From: Gammaproteobacteria bacterium
GTDB taxonomy: Bacteria; Pseudomonadota; Gammaproteobacteria; Chromatiales; Chromatiaceae
Reading direction: 5' to 3'
NCBI GenBank assembly: GCA_009929855.1
Contig: RZZN01000041.1
Location: 1-33,730 of the forward strand
DNA: 33,730 bases
Position 1 is the first letter of the stretch. The number at the start of each line of letters is the position of its first letter. Below, piece by piece: positions 24,418-33,030 of this stretch. The translations under genes were made by a program, and so were the position numbers. The notes beneath the pieces are model-generated. The model was not told the DNA's origin. It made no database searches and saw nothing but the letters and a program-made list of their open reading frames with translations.

Positions 24418-25326
24418 TCATTGAATCCCCTCGCGCTCCAATTGTTTCTTCAAGACCTCGATCTGGACATCGAGATCCATCACATCGGTCTTGAGCAAGC
24501 GCTGATGCTGCTCCTGAAAGACCTCCTCGACGGTCACCAGAACATTGCGAAAATTCTGCTCCAGCTCCCGCGAATCAGCCAAACGATGGGTTCGGGCATA
24601 GCCGTCGCTCACCTGTTTGACACCGTCCAGATAGACATTGAGGAACTTGCGCGCGCGAAACAGATCGCTCGGGCGCTCCGCGATCTGATCGAGGATCGAG
24701 CGCCCCTGCCCAATGATTCGCCCGAGACGACGCTTGAGCTCAGGATTCGCGATCTTGGCCGCCACGCGCTCGAGCTCGAGCAGCTTGTGCTCGGCCTCGC
24801 CCAAGGCCGCGGCGACCTTGCGCGCCCGCTCGTCCGCGGCGGGAAAGGGGCGCGGGTGTCCGAGCGCGCCCAGGCCATAGACAAAATGAAAGCCGAGAAT
24901 CGCCACCAGCGCATAGACCAGGCCGAGCGCGGGCCCCTGACCAACCGCCAACCAAGCCGCGAGCCCGGTCGCCAAGCCGATCAGCAGGCCGCCGATGGTC
25001 TTCAGCGGGATCCGCTCGAGTCGAGCAAAGCGCATGCTTCGATGAGTGTGCTCGGCGCGCAGACCGCGCCGCGTCAGGGTGGCCGCGACCATGTAGAGCG
25101 CAAAGATCAGACCCTCGGTCAGGACGACATCCAGGCGTCCCGCGCCAAGCCCGATCAGCGCCCCGATCAGCAGCGGGATCGGCAGGACGAACAGCAGTGT
25201 GCCCTTCGCCCGCGGCCGCCGCCAGCCGGATACGGCCGGATCCCGTCCCGATCCGCCACCGAGGAGCAGCTCGCCAAGGCCGAGGGTGCGGCGTTGTCCA
25301 GGCAGGTTTTCCATGCCCGGTGCCAT
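24418..25326 (-). CDS. XpaC-like membrane protein paired with TelA
   Basis: 302 residues. Start 25326 (MAPGMENLPGQRRT) overlaps the stop of the small upstream ORF as TGATG. Residues ~50-115 contain two hydrophobic segments (LLFVLPIPLLIGALIGLG, GLIFALYMVAA), with another pair at ~140-185. The C-terminal half (AALGEAEHKLLELERVAAKI onward) is a charged helical region resembling the XpaC/5-bromo-4-chloroindolyl-phosphate-hydrolysis family. That family name comes from a Bacillus phenotype and does not prove hydrolase activity. Context with TelA supports a membrane-stress role. Confidence 0.82.
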   Translation of the reverse strand: MAPGMENLPGQRRTLGLGELLLGGGSGRDPAVSGWRRPRAKGTLLFVLPIPLLIGALIGLGAGRLDVVLTEGLIFALYMVAATLTRRGLRAEHTHRSMRFARLERIPLKTIGGLLIGLATGLAAWLAVGQGPALGLVYALVAILGFHFVYGLGALGHPRPFPAADERARKVAAALGEAEHKLLELERVAAKIANPELKRRLGRIIGQGRSILDQIAERPSDLFRARKFLNVYLDGVKQVSDGYARTHRLADSRELEQNFRNVLVTVEEVFQEQHQRLLKTDVMDLDVQIEVLKKQLEREGIQ

Positions 25327-25454
25327 CAGAGACTCAGCATTGCCTGGCAAGAGACCAGGCCAATACTGAAGACGAGCAGGACCAGACCGAGGACGCGCAG
25401 CGCCAGTGGTGGCCGCGAGGGTGACTGGGATGGGATCGGACGAGGCTCTGACAT
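25326..25454 (-). CDS. Small single-helix membrane protein upstream of the XpaC-like gene
   Basis: 42 residues: a short Ser/Pro-rich head (MSEPRPIPSQSPSRPPLAL), one membrane helix (RVLGLVLLVFSIGLVS) and CQAMLSL. Its stop and the next start share one base (TGATG), the main evidence it is real. Function unknown; no ribosome binding site stands out. It may be the first gene of a small ORF-xpaC-telA operon. Confidence 0.5.
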   Translation of the reverse strand: MSEPRPIPSQSPSRPPLALRVLGLVLLVFSIGLVSCQAMLSL

Positions 25455-25593
25455 TGCCAACAAAGAGATTGGGTGGTTGGGATGGATTCGGCCCGGCTCC
25501 AAGGCTCTCGAGCCGCGGCATCGCCGGATGCCTACGGACCGGCGCACTCACTCACGGCAGGCCGCATCGGACTTCGGCCAAGACGCGGACCCA

Positions 25594-28386
25594 TCATCCC
25601 GTATTGCGCATCCCGGCCGCGACCGCGTTGATGGACCGGAGCAATGGATCCAGCCACTGCTCACGCTGCTCCTCATCCGGCTCCGAGCGGTAACGTTCGA
25701 GCAAGGCGACCTGGATGTGGTTCAATGGATCGAGATAGATATTGCGTCGCGCCAGTGAGTGCGCAAGCTCCGGGGTCTCCTCCATGAGACCCCGCAGCCC
25801 CGCCACATGCATGACTTGAGTCAATGTCCGGCGATATTCATCCTCGATGATGCCATAGATGACGGCGGCCCGCGCTGGATCCTCGGCAAGCCGGGCATAG
25901 CCGCGCGCGATGTGCATCTCGGCCTTGAACAGCGACATCTGGGTGTTGGACAGGAGCGCCCGAAAGTACGGCCATTCCTGATACATCTGCTGCAGCTTGA
26001 CCAGACGATCCAACTCATTGCCACGGAAACGCTCGATCGCATGGCCGATACCGTACCAGGCCGGCAGGGTCTGGCGTGATTGCGCCCAGCCGAACACCCA
26101 AGGAATGGCGCGAATCGAGCTGAGCGAGCGGTCGGCCTTCTTGCGGTGCGAGGGCCGCGAGCCGATGTTGAGCATGGCGATGCCATCGAGCGGCGTGCAC
26201 TCATAGAAATAGTCCAGGAAACCCGCGGTCTCCTGGGTCAAGCGACGATAGGCCTCCTCGCCGTAGCGGGCCAGCTCGTCCATGATGCCGAGATAGTCCT
26301 TGCGATCCTCCGGCGGCGGCTCGATCAAACAACGGCTGGCCTTGATGAGACCGCTGATCCCGAGCGTGAGCTCATAACGAGCGGTCTCCGGATTGGCATA
26401 CCGATAGGAGAGTACCTCGCCCTGCTCGGTGAGCTTGATCTGACCATGCACCGTGTCGGTCGGCTGGGCCAGGATCGCCTCGTAGGTGGGACCTCCACCC
26501 CGCCCGACGGTCCCTCCGCGACCGTGAAAGAGCCGGCAAGACACGCCATGATCGTCAGCAAGCTGGATGACCTTGCGCTGCGCCTCGTAGAGGCGCCAGC
26601 TCGATGCCAGGATACCGCCATCCTTGCAGGAATCGGAATAGCCCAGCATCACCTCTTGCTGATTGCCGGAAGATTTCAACAGGGCCCCATACGTCGGATC
26701 CTGGAACAACCGGCCCATCACTTCGCCGATCCGATTCAGATCGTCGATCGTCTCGAAGAGCGGCGAGATCTGAATCCGGCAGAACCAGCCCTGACGATCC
26801 TTGCCCGCCAATCCAGCCAGGCGCGCCAACAGCATGACCTCCATCACGTGGCTCGCGTGATGGGTCATCGAGATCACATACTGGCCGAACAGACCGTCGC
26901 TGATCTCGGCGCGCATCCGCGCCATCACCTCGAAGACATCCAGGGTCTCGCGAGTCTCCGGGGTCAGGGTCGCCTTGTCGATCACGAACGGGTGAGGATG
27001 CGCGATCGCCTCGGCCAGCGCCAGCAACCGCTGCTCCTCGTCGAAGGCCTGATAGAAGGGCGCGCCGGGCTGGCGGGCGAACAACTCGGTGACCGCCATG
27101 GTATGGCGCGTCGACTCTTGGCGGATGTCAAGATGCACCAGGTGAAAGCCGAAGGTTTCGACCAGGCGAATCAGATCCTGCAACGGACCAGCCGCGGCAT
27201 TGGCATCACCATGATGACGCAGTGAATCGCGGATCAGATAGAGATCGGTGAGGAAATCGCGCTCGCTCGCGTAGCCCTCGGGCTGCGCGAGCCCATCATG
27301 ACCCGCCATGCGCGCACGAATCCGCCGCAGATTCGCGTTGAGCCGATGCTCCATCATGGCGAGCTTGCGCCGGTACGGCTCATTGACATAGCGACGCAAG
27401 CTCTGGCCCATGGTGTCGACCCAATAGTCCTCGTCGGCATCCAAGCTGTCGAGGAATGCCGGGGCGGGCTGACAGATCGAGCTGGAATGACTGAGCATGC
27501 GCAGCAGCTTGGCGATGCGCTCCAGATAGAGCTCAAGCACCAGCTCGCCATGCATGCGCACCGCCAGCTCCGTGGTCTCGGGCTTGACGAATGGATTGCC
27601 ATCCCGATCGCCGGCGATCCAAGAGCCGAAGCGGATGAAGCTCGGCACCTGGATGCCCGAGCCCGCGCCATAGGCCCGGCGAACCGCCTTTTCGAGGAAC
27701 CGATAGACCTCGGGTACCGCCTCGAAGAGCGACTCGCGGAAGAAATAGAGCCCTTGGCGCACCTCATCGGTGACCTGCGGCTTATGGATCCGCACCTCGT
27801 CAGTCTTCCACAGGATCTGGATCTGGCTGAGGATCGCCTGCAGACAGTCCTCGAGCTCCTCATCGTTGAGCTTGCGTCGGTGTAGATCCTGGCCGATCAG
27901 AAAGATCCGCCGGAAGGTTTCCAGGGTGGTGCGACGCTTCGCCTCGGTCGGATGCGCGGTGAAGACGGGCAGATAGATCAGATGCTCGAGCAGACTCTGA
28001 AAGTTCTCCGGACTCATGCCCTCGTCCTTGAGCTGGCGCACGGTATCATCGAATGAGCCGACCCATAGCCGCTCACCGGCCGAGATGAGCTCCATGCGTG
28101 CCAGATAGGCATTGAGCTCCTCGGCGATGTTGACCAGGCCGAAATAGATATTGAAGGCGCGAATGACCTCGGAAAGGGTTTGTGGCTCCAGACCCTCGAT
28201 GCGCTTCATCAGCTTATCGCGCAGCTGCGGATCATCCTGCTGGCGCAGCTGCATGAAACCGTCACGCAGCCGCTCGACGATGACCAGCACGCGCTTGCGG
28301 CTGTGCTCGCGCAGCACCTCACCAAGGAGCGCGGTGAAGAGCTGGACATCACGCTCTAGACCTTCGTTCGAGGTCATATCAGTCAT
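25594..28386 (-). CDS. ppc: Phosphoenolpyruvate carboxylase
   Basis: 930 residues, somewhat longer than E. coli Ppc (883). It fixes bicarbonate onto PEP to give oxaloacetate for the TCA cycle and aspartate family. Catalytic His145 lies in VFTAHPTEAKRR. The second His is in FHGRGGTVGRGGGP, a mobile glycine-rich loop, and LGYSDSCKDGG is intact. The C-terminus is the invariant MRNTG. It starts ATGACTGATATGACC at 28386; the second Met is possible. The 139-base gap downstream separates it from the small ORF-xpaC unit, and the hemerythrin gene ends 44 bases upstream. Confidence 0.97.
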   Translation of the reverse strand: MTDMTSNEGLERDVQLFTALLGEVLREHSRKRVLVIVERLRDGFMQLRQQDDPQLRDKLMKRIEGLEPQTLSEVIRAFNIYFGLVNIAEELNAYLARMELISAGERLWVGSFDDTVRQLKDEGMSPENFQSLLEHLIYLPVFTAHPTEAKRRTTLETFRRIFLIGQDLHRRKLNDEELEDCLQAILSQIQILWKTDEVRIHKPQVTDEVRQGLYFFRESLFEAVPEVYRFLEKAVRRAYGAGSGIQVPSFIRFGSWIAGDRDGNPFVKPETTELAVRMHGELVLELYLERIAKLLRMLSHSSSICQPAPAFLDSLDADEDYWVDTMGQSLRRYVNEPYRRKLAMMEHRLNANLRRIRARMAGHDGLAQPEGYASERDFLTDLYLIRDSLRHHGDANAAAGPLQDLIRLVETFGFHLVHLDIRQESTRHTMAVTELFARQPGAPFYQAFDEEQRLLALAEAIAHPHPFVIDKATLTPETRETLDVFEVMARMRAEISDGLFGQYVISMTHHASHVMEVMLLARLAGLAGKDRQGWFCRIQISPLFETIDDLNRIGEVMGRLFQDPTYGALLKSSGNQQEVMLGYSDSCKDGGILASSWRLYEAQRKVIQLADDHGVSCRLFHGRGGTVGRGGGPTYEAILAQPTDTVHGQIKLTEQGEVLSYRYANPETARYELTLGISGLIKASRCLIEPPPEDRKDYLGIMDELARYGEEAYRRLTQETAGFLDYFYECTPLDGIAMLNIGSRPSHRKKADRSLSSIRAIPWVFGWAQSRQTLPAWYGIGHAIERFRGNELDRLVKLQQMYQEWPYFRALLSNTQMSLFKAEMHIARGYARLAEDPARAAVIYGIIEDEYRRTLTQVMHVAGLRGLMEETPELAHSLARRNIYLDPLNHIQVALLERYRSEPDEEQREQWLDPLLRSINAVAAGMRNTG

Positions 28387-28430
28387 GGGGATCTTACTCG
28401 GTGGCGACGGTCACCCCGCCGCGATGAATG

Positions 28431-28871
28431 TCAGCTTGACGCGGCCGAGCCGGGCTGAGCGGCGTCGGGCGTGACGGACTTGACATGCAGGGCATAGAGC
28501 ACGTCCTCGTCGGCGATGTGCTCGATCAACCAGTCCTGGGTCAGCTCCAAGGCGCGCTCGGCAAGGTCGCGGCTCGGTCCGAAGGTGCGCAGATCATGCT
28601 CGAGCTTGCCGAGTCGACGCATGAAGCTGACGTGCTGGCGCACATGATCGGACAGATCCGGGTAGGCATGCGCGCGCATCAAGCCTTCCTCGGCGCTGAA
28701 GTGATTCTCCGCGTAACCGCGCAGGAACTCGATCGACTCGCTCACACCCTGCTGGCCCTGACCATCGAGGATCGTCTGATAGAGCCGATGGGAGGCCATG
28801 AAAAAGTCTTGATGTTGGCGATCGATCTCTTCGATGCCGATGCGATAAACGTCCGACCAGTCTTTGAGCAT
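28431..28871 (-). CDS. Bacteriohemerythrin
   Basis: 146 residues, a single hemerythrin domain. All di-iron ligands are present: His20 (DRQHQDF), His57 and Glu61 (ENHFSAEE), His76 and His80 (DHVRQH), His118 and Asp123 (HIADED). It binds O2 reversibly and in other bacteria serves in oxygen storage, delivery or sensing. No transmembrane or sensor domain is attached, so it is soluble. AAGGA lies 6 bases before the start. It lies 108 bases downstream of egtD on the same strand. Confidence 0.93.
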   Translation of the reverse strand: MLKDWSDVYRIGIEEIDRQHQDFFMASHRLYQTILDGQGQQGVSESIEFLRGYAENHFSAEEGLMRAHAYPDLSDHVRQHVSFMRRLGKLEHDLRTFGPSRDLAERALELTQDWLIEHIADEDVLYALHVKSVTPDAAQPGSAASS

Positions 28872-28979
28872 GATGATCCTTGTCGCGATCAGGGGCCAGC
28901 GCGCTGGCGAAGGACCCTATGATGCAACGATCGGCGCGTGACGACCACCATGCATGCACCTCGGCCCATGCCGCGACCG

Positions 28980-30041
28980 TCATTCTTCCGACGACGGGCC
29001 CCGCACGACCAGACAGTGCACGCTGAACAGCTCGTCGCGATCGCACCAGACCTGCTCGGCGGCGAAACCCGCGCCCGCCGCGAGCCGGTGGAAGGTCTCG
29101 ATGTCGTATTTATATGAATTTTCGGTATGGATGGTCTCGCCGGCATGGAAGTGGAACGACTCGCCGTCGACCCTGACCATCTGATCGATCCGGCTGACCA
29201 GATGCATCTCGACCCGACTCTCGTCGCTGTTGAAAAAGGCATGATGACGAAAGGTCGTGAGATCGAAATCAGCGCCCAGCTCACGATTGATCCGCGCCAA
29301 CAGATTGATGTTGAATGCCGCGGTCACCCCTTGCGCATCGTCGTAGGCGGCATTGAGGATCAGTGGATCCTTGGGCAGGTCGACCCCGATCAGGAGCCGA
29401 CCACCAGGGCCGAGCATCTTCGCGACGCGAGCGAGCAGGCGCGCGGCATCCACGGGATCGAAATTGCCGATGCTCGAGCCGGGGAAAAAGGCCGCAAGGT
29501 TGGTCCAGTGCGGTTCCAAGGGAAGTCTGAATGAGGCCGAATAGTCGGCACAGGCGGCGCGGATGGCCAGGCGCGGGAAGCGCTTGGACAGTGCGTGCGC
29601 CGACTCCAACAGGTGCTCCTTGGAGATGTCGACTGGCAGATACACACTGGGCTGCAAGGCCTCGAGCAGGGTCTGGATCTTCAGACTGCTGCCACTGCCA
29701 AGCTCGATGAGGACATGACCGCGTCCAAGCCGATCCGCCATCGCGCCACCGTGCTCACGCAGGATGCCGATCTCGGTCCGCGTCGGATAGTATTCGGGAA
29801 GCTCGGTGATGGCATCGAAGAGTCGCGAGCCCTCCAGATCATAGAAGAGCTTCGGTGGTAGGCGCTTGCGCGGTTGGCTCAAGCCCGCGAGAACCTCGGC
29901 ACGGACATCCGCGGGTGTCGGGTGATCGTCGAAAAAGCGGATGGAGCCAGGTGGCTGGAGCGCGCGCTGGCTCGCGGGCAGCGCCGGCATCGCCCCATGA
30001 GCCGTGCGATCGGCCGCCTTGAATGCGCCTCGCCCGCTCAT
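28980..30041 (-). CDS. egtD: L-histidine N-alpha-methyltransferase EgtD
   Basis: 353 residues from start 30041, whose ATGA overlaps the egtB stop. It converts histidine to hercynine (trimethylhistidine) with three SAM, the first step of ergothioneine synthesis. The SAM-binding part shows LIELGSGSSLKIQTLLEAL; YYPTRTEIGIL, FFPGSSIGNFDP and LLIGVDLPKDP match the EgtD family. A long N-terminal ~40-residue Ala-rich extension precedes the conserved IRFFDDH. It is the second gene of an egtB-egtD operon. Confidence 0.93.
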   Translation of the reverse strand: MSGRGAFKAADRTAHGAMPALPASQRALQPPGSIRFFDDHPTPADVRAEVLAGLSQPRKRLPPKLFYDLEGSRLFDAITELPEYYPTRTEIGILREHGGAMADRLGRGHVLIELGSGSSLKIQTLLEALQPSVYLPVDISKEHLLESAHALSKRFPRLAIRAACADYSASFRLPLEPHWTNLAAFFPGSSIGNFDPVDAARLLARVAKMLGPGGRLLIGVDLPKDPLILNAAYDDAQGVTAAFNINLLARINRELGADFDLTTFRHHAFFNSDESRVEMHLVSRIDQMVRVDGESFHFHAGETIHTENSYKYDIETFHRLAAGAGFAAEQVWCDRDELFSVHCLVVRGPSSEE

Positions 30042-31357
30042 CGGATCGTCTCCGCGAGCCGGAATCCCTTGAACTGCCAACGCTCATGGGGGTAAAAGAA
30101 ATTCCGATACGTCACGCGCAGATGGTCACGCGAGCTGGCGCATGAGCCGCCCCGCAGCACCATCTGATTGCACATGAATTTCCCATTGTACTCGCCCAGC
30201 GCGCCGGCGGCGGCGCGATAACCTGGATAGGGCAGATAGGCCGATGAGGTCCACTCCCAGACATCGCCGAAGAGTTGCAGCAGACCAGACTCGCCCTCCG
30301 GGCCACCGTCCGGCGCGGGCCGCGGATGCAGGTCACCATCCTCGACGAAATGGCCTTGAAGGGGCCGATCCCCGAGATGGCAGCGGGCCGCATGCTCCCA
30401 CTCGGCCTCGGTAGGCAACCGCTTGCCGGCCCAGGTCGCAAAGGCATCCGCCTCGTAATAGCTGACATGACAGACCGGCTCGGCCGGGTTGAGCTGGCGC
30501 AGACCACCCAGCGTCATGATCTGCCACTGGCCATCGTTGAGCTCCCAGTAGAGCGGTGCTTGCCAGCCATCCTCTCGAACCCGCGCCCAACCATCGGAGA
30601 GCCAGAGTGCTGGGTCTCGATAACCGCCATCCTCGATGAAACGCAGGAATTCGCCATTCGTGATCGGGCGATGCGCCAGCGCAAAGGGCTCGAGAAAGGT
30701 GCGATGACGAGGTCCCTCATTGTCGTAGGTGAAACCGTCGGAGTCAGCTCCAAGCTCGGTCACACCGCCCGCATGGGAGATCCAGCGCAGTTGCCCTGGC
30801 TCGGCGCGCGGGGCACTGGACAGGTCCTCTCGATAGGCCGGACGCAACGGATTGTAGGCCAGATTCCCCTTGATATCCGTGACCAGCAGCTCCTGGTGCT
30901 GTTGCTCATGGTTCAGACCGATGCGCAGCCGGTGCGCGAGCGCCGGCCAGTCTGGCGAACGGCATGTCTCGATCAAGCGCAGCATGGCCGTGTCGACATG
31001 ACGACGGTAGTCATAGATCTCGGCCACCGTTGGGCGCGACAGCAGCCCACGCTCGGGACGCGGCCAAAACCCGCTGCCGGTCTGCTCGTAATAACTGTTG
31101 AACAGATACTCAAAGCGCGGGTGAAAGACCCGATATCCAGGCAGAAAGGGGCGCAGCAGGAAGGTCTCGAAGAACCAGGAGACATGTGCCAGGTGCCATT
31201 TCGGTGGGCTGGTCTCGACCCGAGTCTGCAGACCGTAGTCTTCGACGACCAAGGGCTCGCAGAGGCGCTCCGTAAAGGCGCGCACGCGCTGATAGTCGGC
31301 AGCCAGATCGGCGCGCACGGCGTCGTCCTGGTGGTTAGCGACGGCTTGATCGAACAT
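30038..31357 (-). CDS. egtB: Ergothioneine sulfoxide synthase EgtB
   Basis: 439 residues. The N-terminal DinB-like domain has iron ligands His55 (KWHLAH) and His150/His154 (NHEQQHQE). The C-terminal FGE-sulfatase-like domain (from ~205) holds PITNGEFLRFIEDGGY, KRLPTEAEWEHAAR, DVWEWTSSAY and RGGSCASSRDHLRVTYRNFF. It joins hercynine to a cysteine-derived thiol with O2. No egtA or egtC is present, so the sulfur donor (cysteine or glutamylcysteine) cannot be told. Start 31357 (MFDQAVANHQ) was chosen because the upstream 30 codons lack family resemblance; the ribosome site there is weak. Confidence 0.92.
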   Translation of the reverse strand: MFDQAVANHQDDAVRADLAADYQRVRAFTERLCEPLVVEDYGLQTRVETSPPKWHLAHVSWFFETFLLRPFLPGYRVFHPRFEYLFNSYYEQTGSGFWPRPERGLLSRPTVAEIYDYRRHVDTAMLRLIETCRSPDWPALAHRLRIGLNHEQQHQELLVTDIKGNLAYNPLRPAYREDLSSAPRAEPGQLRWISHAGGVTELGADSDGFTYDNEGPRHRTFLEPFALAHRPITNGEFLRFIEDGGYRDPALWLSDGWARVREDGWQAPLYWELNDGQWQIMTLGGLRQLNPAEPVCHVSYYEADAFATWAGKRLPTEAEWEHAARCHLGDRPLQGHFVEDGDLHPRPAPDGGPEGESGLLQLFGDVWEWTSSAYLPYPGYRAAAGALGEYNGKFMCNQMVLRGGSCASSRDHLRVTYRNFFYPHERWQFKGFRLAETIR

Positions 31358-31838
31358 CGGAGTTTTTGCCTTTTCTTGTTGGCGGATCTCGCGGTGCCGC
31401 GACTCGCACACACCGATCGAAGTTGATTTGGCGCGCGCTCCGAACACATCGACTCGCCGGCCCGAGAGGAGGAGCCGTCACGCCGCGCCCAACGCGCACC
31501 CGTCGTGACATGATGCGTCCAGGCTCGCGGATTTCCAGCCGCTGAGGACGCACCCTGGGCCGATCCGACGGACCCGATTGAGACACCGACTCATGCAGTG
31601 ATAACACGACACGTCGATGATAGCGCACTGCCCAAGGATCGTTCCAGGGCAAACCATACACAATCCAATGGTTTTGGACTGGAGGCCACATTATAACCAC
31701 AAGCGCGCTCACGCACCTGACGGCTGTCTGGTGCGCGCGCCGGAGCGCCCCAGTGCTTCGCGCACAGGTGCCTCGGGATCTCACGCGATCCTCCGTATCG
31801 GGGCCTGGGTGAGCAAACGCCATCTGAAATGGTTGGGG

Positions 31839-31890
31839 GCCAGTGCAGCGAGCCAGTACAGCAAGCCATTACAGCGAGCCAGTGCCGCAC
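31839..31890. repeat. 13-bp tandem repeat, four copies
   Basis: GCCAGTGCAGCGA, GCCAGTACAGCAA, GCCATTACAGCGA and GCCAGTGCCGCAC follow each other without gaps. The last copy is the most diverged. It lies in non-coding DNA between egtB and the cohesin-like gene. It could be a minisatellite or a set of phased binding sites. Confidence 0.85.
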
Positions 31891-31941
31891 GCCGCTGACC
31901 AGAGACTTTCAACCGCGTCGCCACGCCGCTGTTCGCGGACA

Positions 31942-31971
31942 TTCGCCAGGACTGGCCGCTCGTCGTATAAT
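31942..31971 (+). promoter_or_regulatory. Candidate promoter of the cohesin-like gene
   Basis: A perfect -10 TATAAT (31966-31971) with a weak -35, TTCGCC (31942-31947), 18 bp upstream. It is about 105 bases before the ATG. The exact -10 in GC-rich DNA is the main support. Confidence 0.5.
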
Positions 31972-32077
31972 TCAACCGTTTGGTAGGGATGTCGGCGCAG
32001 ATTGGTGCTGTCTCTCCAGCGATCGCCGCCCCTGCTTGCCCAAATCGACCCGACTCGCCCCGACCAAGGAGAACGCG

Positions 32078-32848
32078 ATGCATCTGCTCAATCGAACCGC
32101 CGTGCTCGGCATGGCACTGCTCTGGCTGCCAGCCAGCAACGCGCTGGCCGCGACCTTGACGATCGGCAACGCCAGCGGCGCGCCCGGCTCGACCGTGTCG
32201 ACCAGCTTTTCAGTCTCGGGGATCGACGTCTCACCGGGGCCGATGATCTCGATCGGGCTCGACATCCAATACGATCCCAGTCAATTGACCCCGGGGACAC
32301 CGACGCCCGGCACGGCACTCACTGTGCCACCCGGCATCGTCGCCGTAGACACTCCCCCGTCACCCAATGTGTTGCGTTTTGGCGTGGCCAATACTAACTT
32401 GACAGCCCTGAACAACGGCGAGTTGGCCGTCATCCCCTGGACGATCAGTCCCAGCGCCACCGGACCGATCACACTGAGCATCCAGGGCGCGCGCTACACA
32501 GTTGCCGCGAATCCGACGAGCATACTGACCTTTCCGGCAGGAACAGTCTACACGCCTGGTCAGGTGACGATCACGCAAGCGCCGACACCCACACCGACGC
32601 CAACCGTTGCTCCGACGCCCACCGTCGCACCGACACCCACTGTTGCTCCGACGCCAACCGTCGCACCGACACCCACCGCGGGTCCGATGCCGACCGCAAC
32701 CCCGGTCCCGACCACGGCGCCCACCGCGACTCCGCAGCCAACCATGGCACCTGTCTCGCCGATCCCGGTCTTCGGAGCATTGGGGCCGATCGTGCTCGCG
32801 GGCGGATTGGCGTTGCTCGCACTGTTCGGCTCGCGTCGCCGCCGTTGA
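32078..32848 (+). CDS. Secreted cohesin-like protein with Pro-Thr linker and C-terminal sorting-type tail
   Basis: 256 residues. AAGGAGA lies just upstream of the ATG at 32078. A signal peptide (1-24, ending NALA) precedes a beta-rich domain (25-166) that resembles cohesin/carbohydrate-binding folds: GAPGSTVSTSFSVSG, ISIGLDIQYDPSQL, ALNNGELAVIPWTISP. Residues 168-226 are a Pro/Thr linker with repeated APTPTV. The tail is IPVFGALGPIV, a hydrophobic helix, then RRRR. That is the three-part layout of IPTL/PEP-CTERM-type sorting signals, though the motif is a variant. It should be surface-exposed or matrix-linked. No sortase-like partner or dockerin is in the window. It is a single-gene unit with its own promoter and terminator. 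Confidence 0.78.
   Translation: MHLLNRTAVLGMALLWLPASNALAATLTIGNASGAPGSTVSTSFSVSGIDVSPGPMISIGLDIQYDPSQLTPGTPTPGTALTVPPGIVAVDTPPSPNVLRFGVANTNLTALNNGELAVIPWTISPSATGPITLSIQGARYTVAANPTSILTFPAGTVYTPGQVTITQAPTPTPTPTVAPTPTVAPTPTVAPTPTVAPTPTAGPMPTATPVPTTAPTATPQPTMAPVSPIPVFGALGPIVLAGGLALLALFGSRRRR
32588..32677 (+). repeat. DNA encoding the APTPTV hexapeptide repeats
   Basis: Successive ~18-bp units encode APTPTV about four times. Alternate units share codon choice (GTTGCTCCGACGCC versus GTCGCACCGACACC), giving a 36-bp higher-order period. Such tracts change length easily by slippage. Confidence 0.8.
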
Positions 32849-32898
32849 GCCTCCGCGGCATCGCGCCGCGGTCTCTCCGAGCGCAACCTGCTTGGACC

Positions 32899-32929
32899 AA
32901 CCCTGACCGAGCTTCGGTCAGGGTTTTTT
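32899..32929 (+). terminator. Rho-independent terminator of the cohesin-like gene
   Basis: AACCCTGACCGA and TCGGTCAGGGTT form a 12-bp perfect stem around a 3-base loop, with six T's at its 3' end. It lies 50 bases after the stop codon. The A's at the left base also pair with T's, so it might work in both directions. Confidence 0.93.
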
Positions 32930-32957
32930 GTGGATACCGAGGATGTCTTGTGGATAC
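32928..32957. repeat. Pair of TTGTGGATAC direct repeats
   Basis: Identical 10-mers at 32928-32937 and 32948-32957 start 20 bp apart. TGTGGATAC differs by one base from the reverse of a DnaA box (TTATCCACA). They lie between the terminator and the IS remnant. Confidence 0.6.
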
Positions 32958-33030
32958 TCATGCTGTTGCATGGTCATGAGTCATCCGAGTCGTCCAGAAT
33001 GTCCGCGGGCATTCGACGAGCCACCCACCC

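Larger units (their letters stand above)
31358..32077. other. 720-bp region without a recognisable gene
   Basis: Open frames of up to ~160 codons occur on both strands, but none shows motifs, coherent hydrophobicity or a proper start context. The region must hold the egtB promoter; TATAAT on the - strand (rc of ATTATA, about 31690) has no good -35. It contains a 13-bp tandem repeat (31839-31890) and the promoter of the cohesin-like gene. The local sequence is more A/T-rich around 31600-31700 than elsewhere. Confidence 0.55.

Noticed and set aside
31335-31823. 162-codon - strand frame upstream of egtB
   Set aside because: It overlaps the egtB start, has no motifs and its composition looks random.
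31839-31890. CRISPR array
   Set aside because: The units are contiguous 13-mers without spacers.
32928-32957. Replication origin with DnaA boxes
   Set aside because: Only two near-matches, no A/T-rich unwinding region and no dnaA, parAB or gidA nearby.
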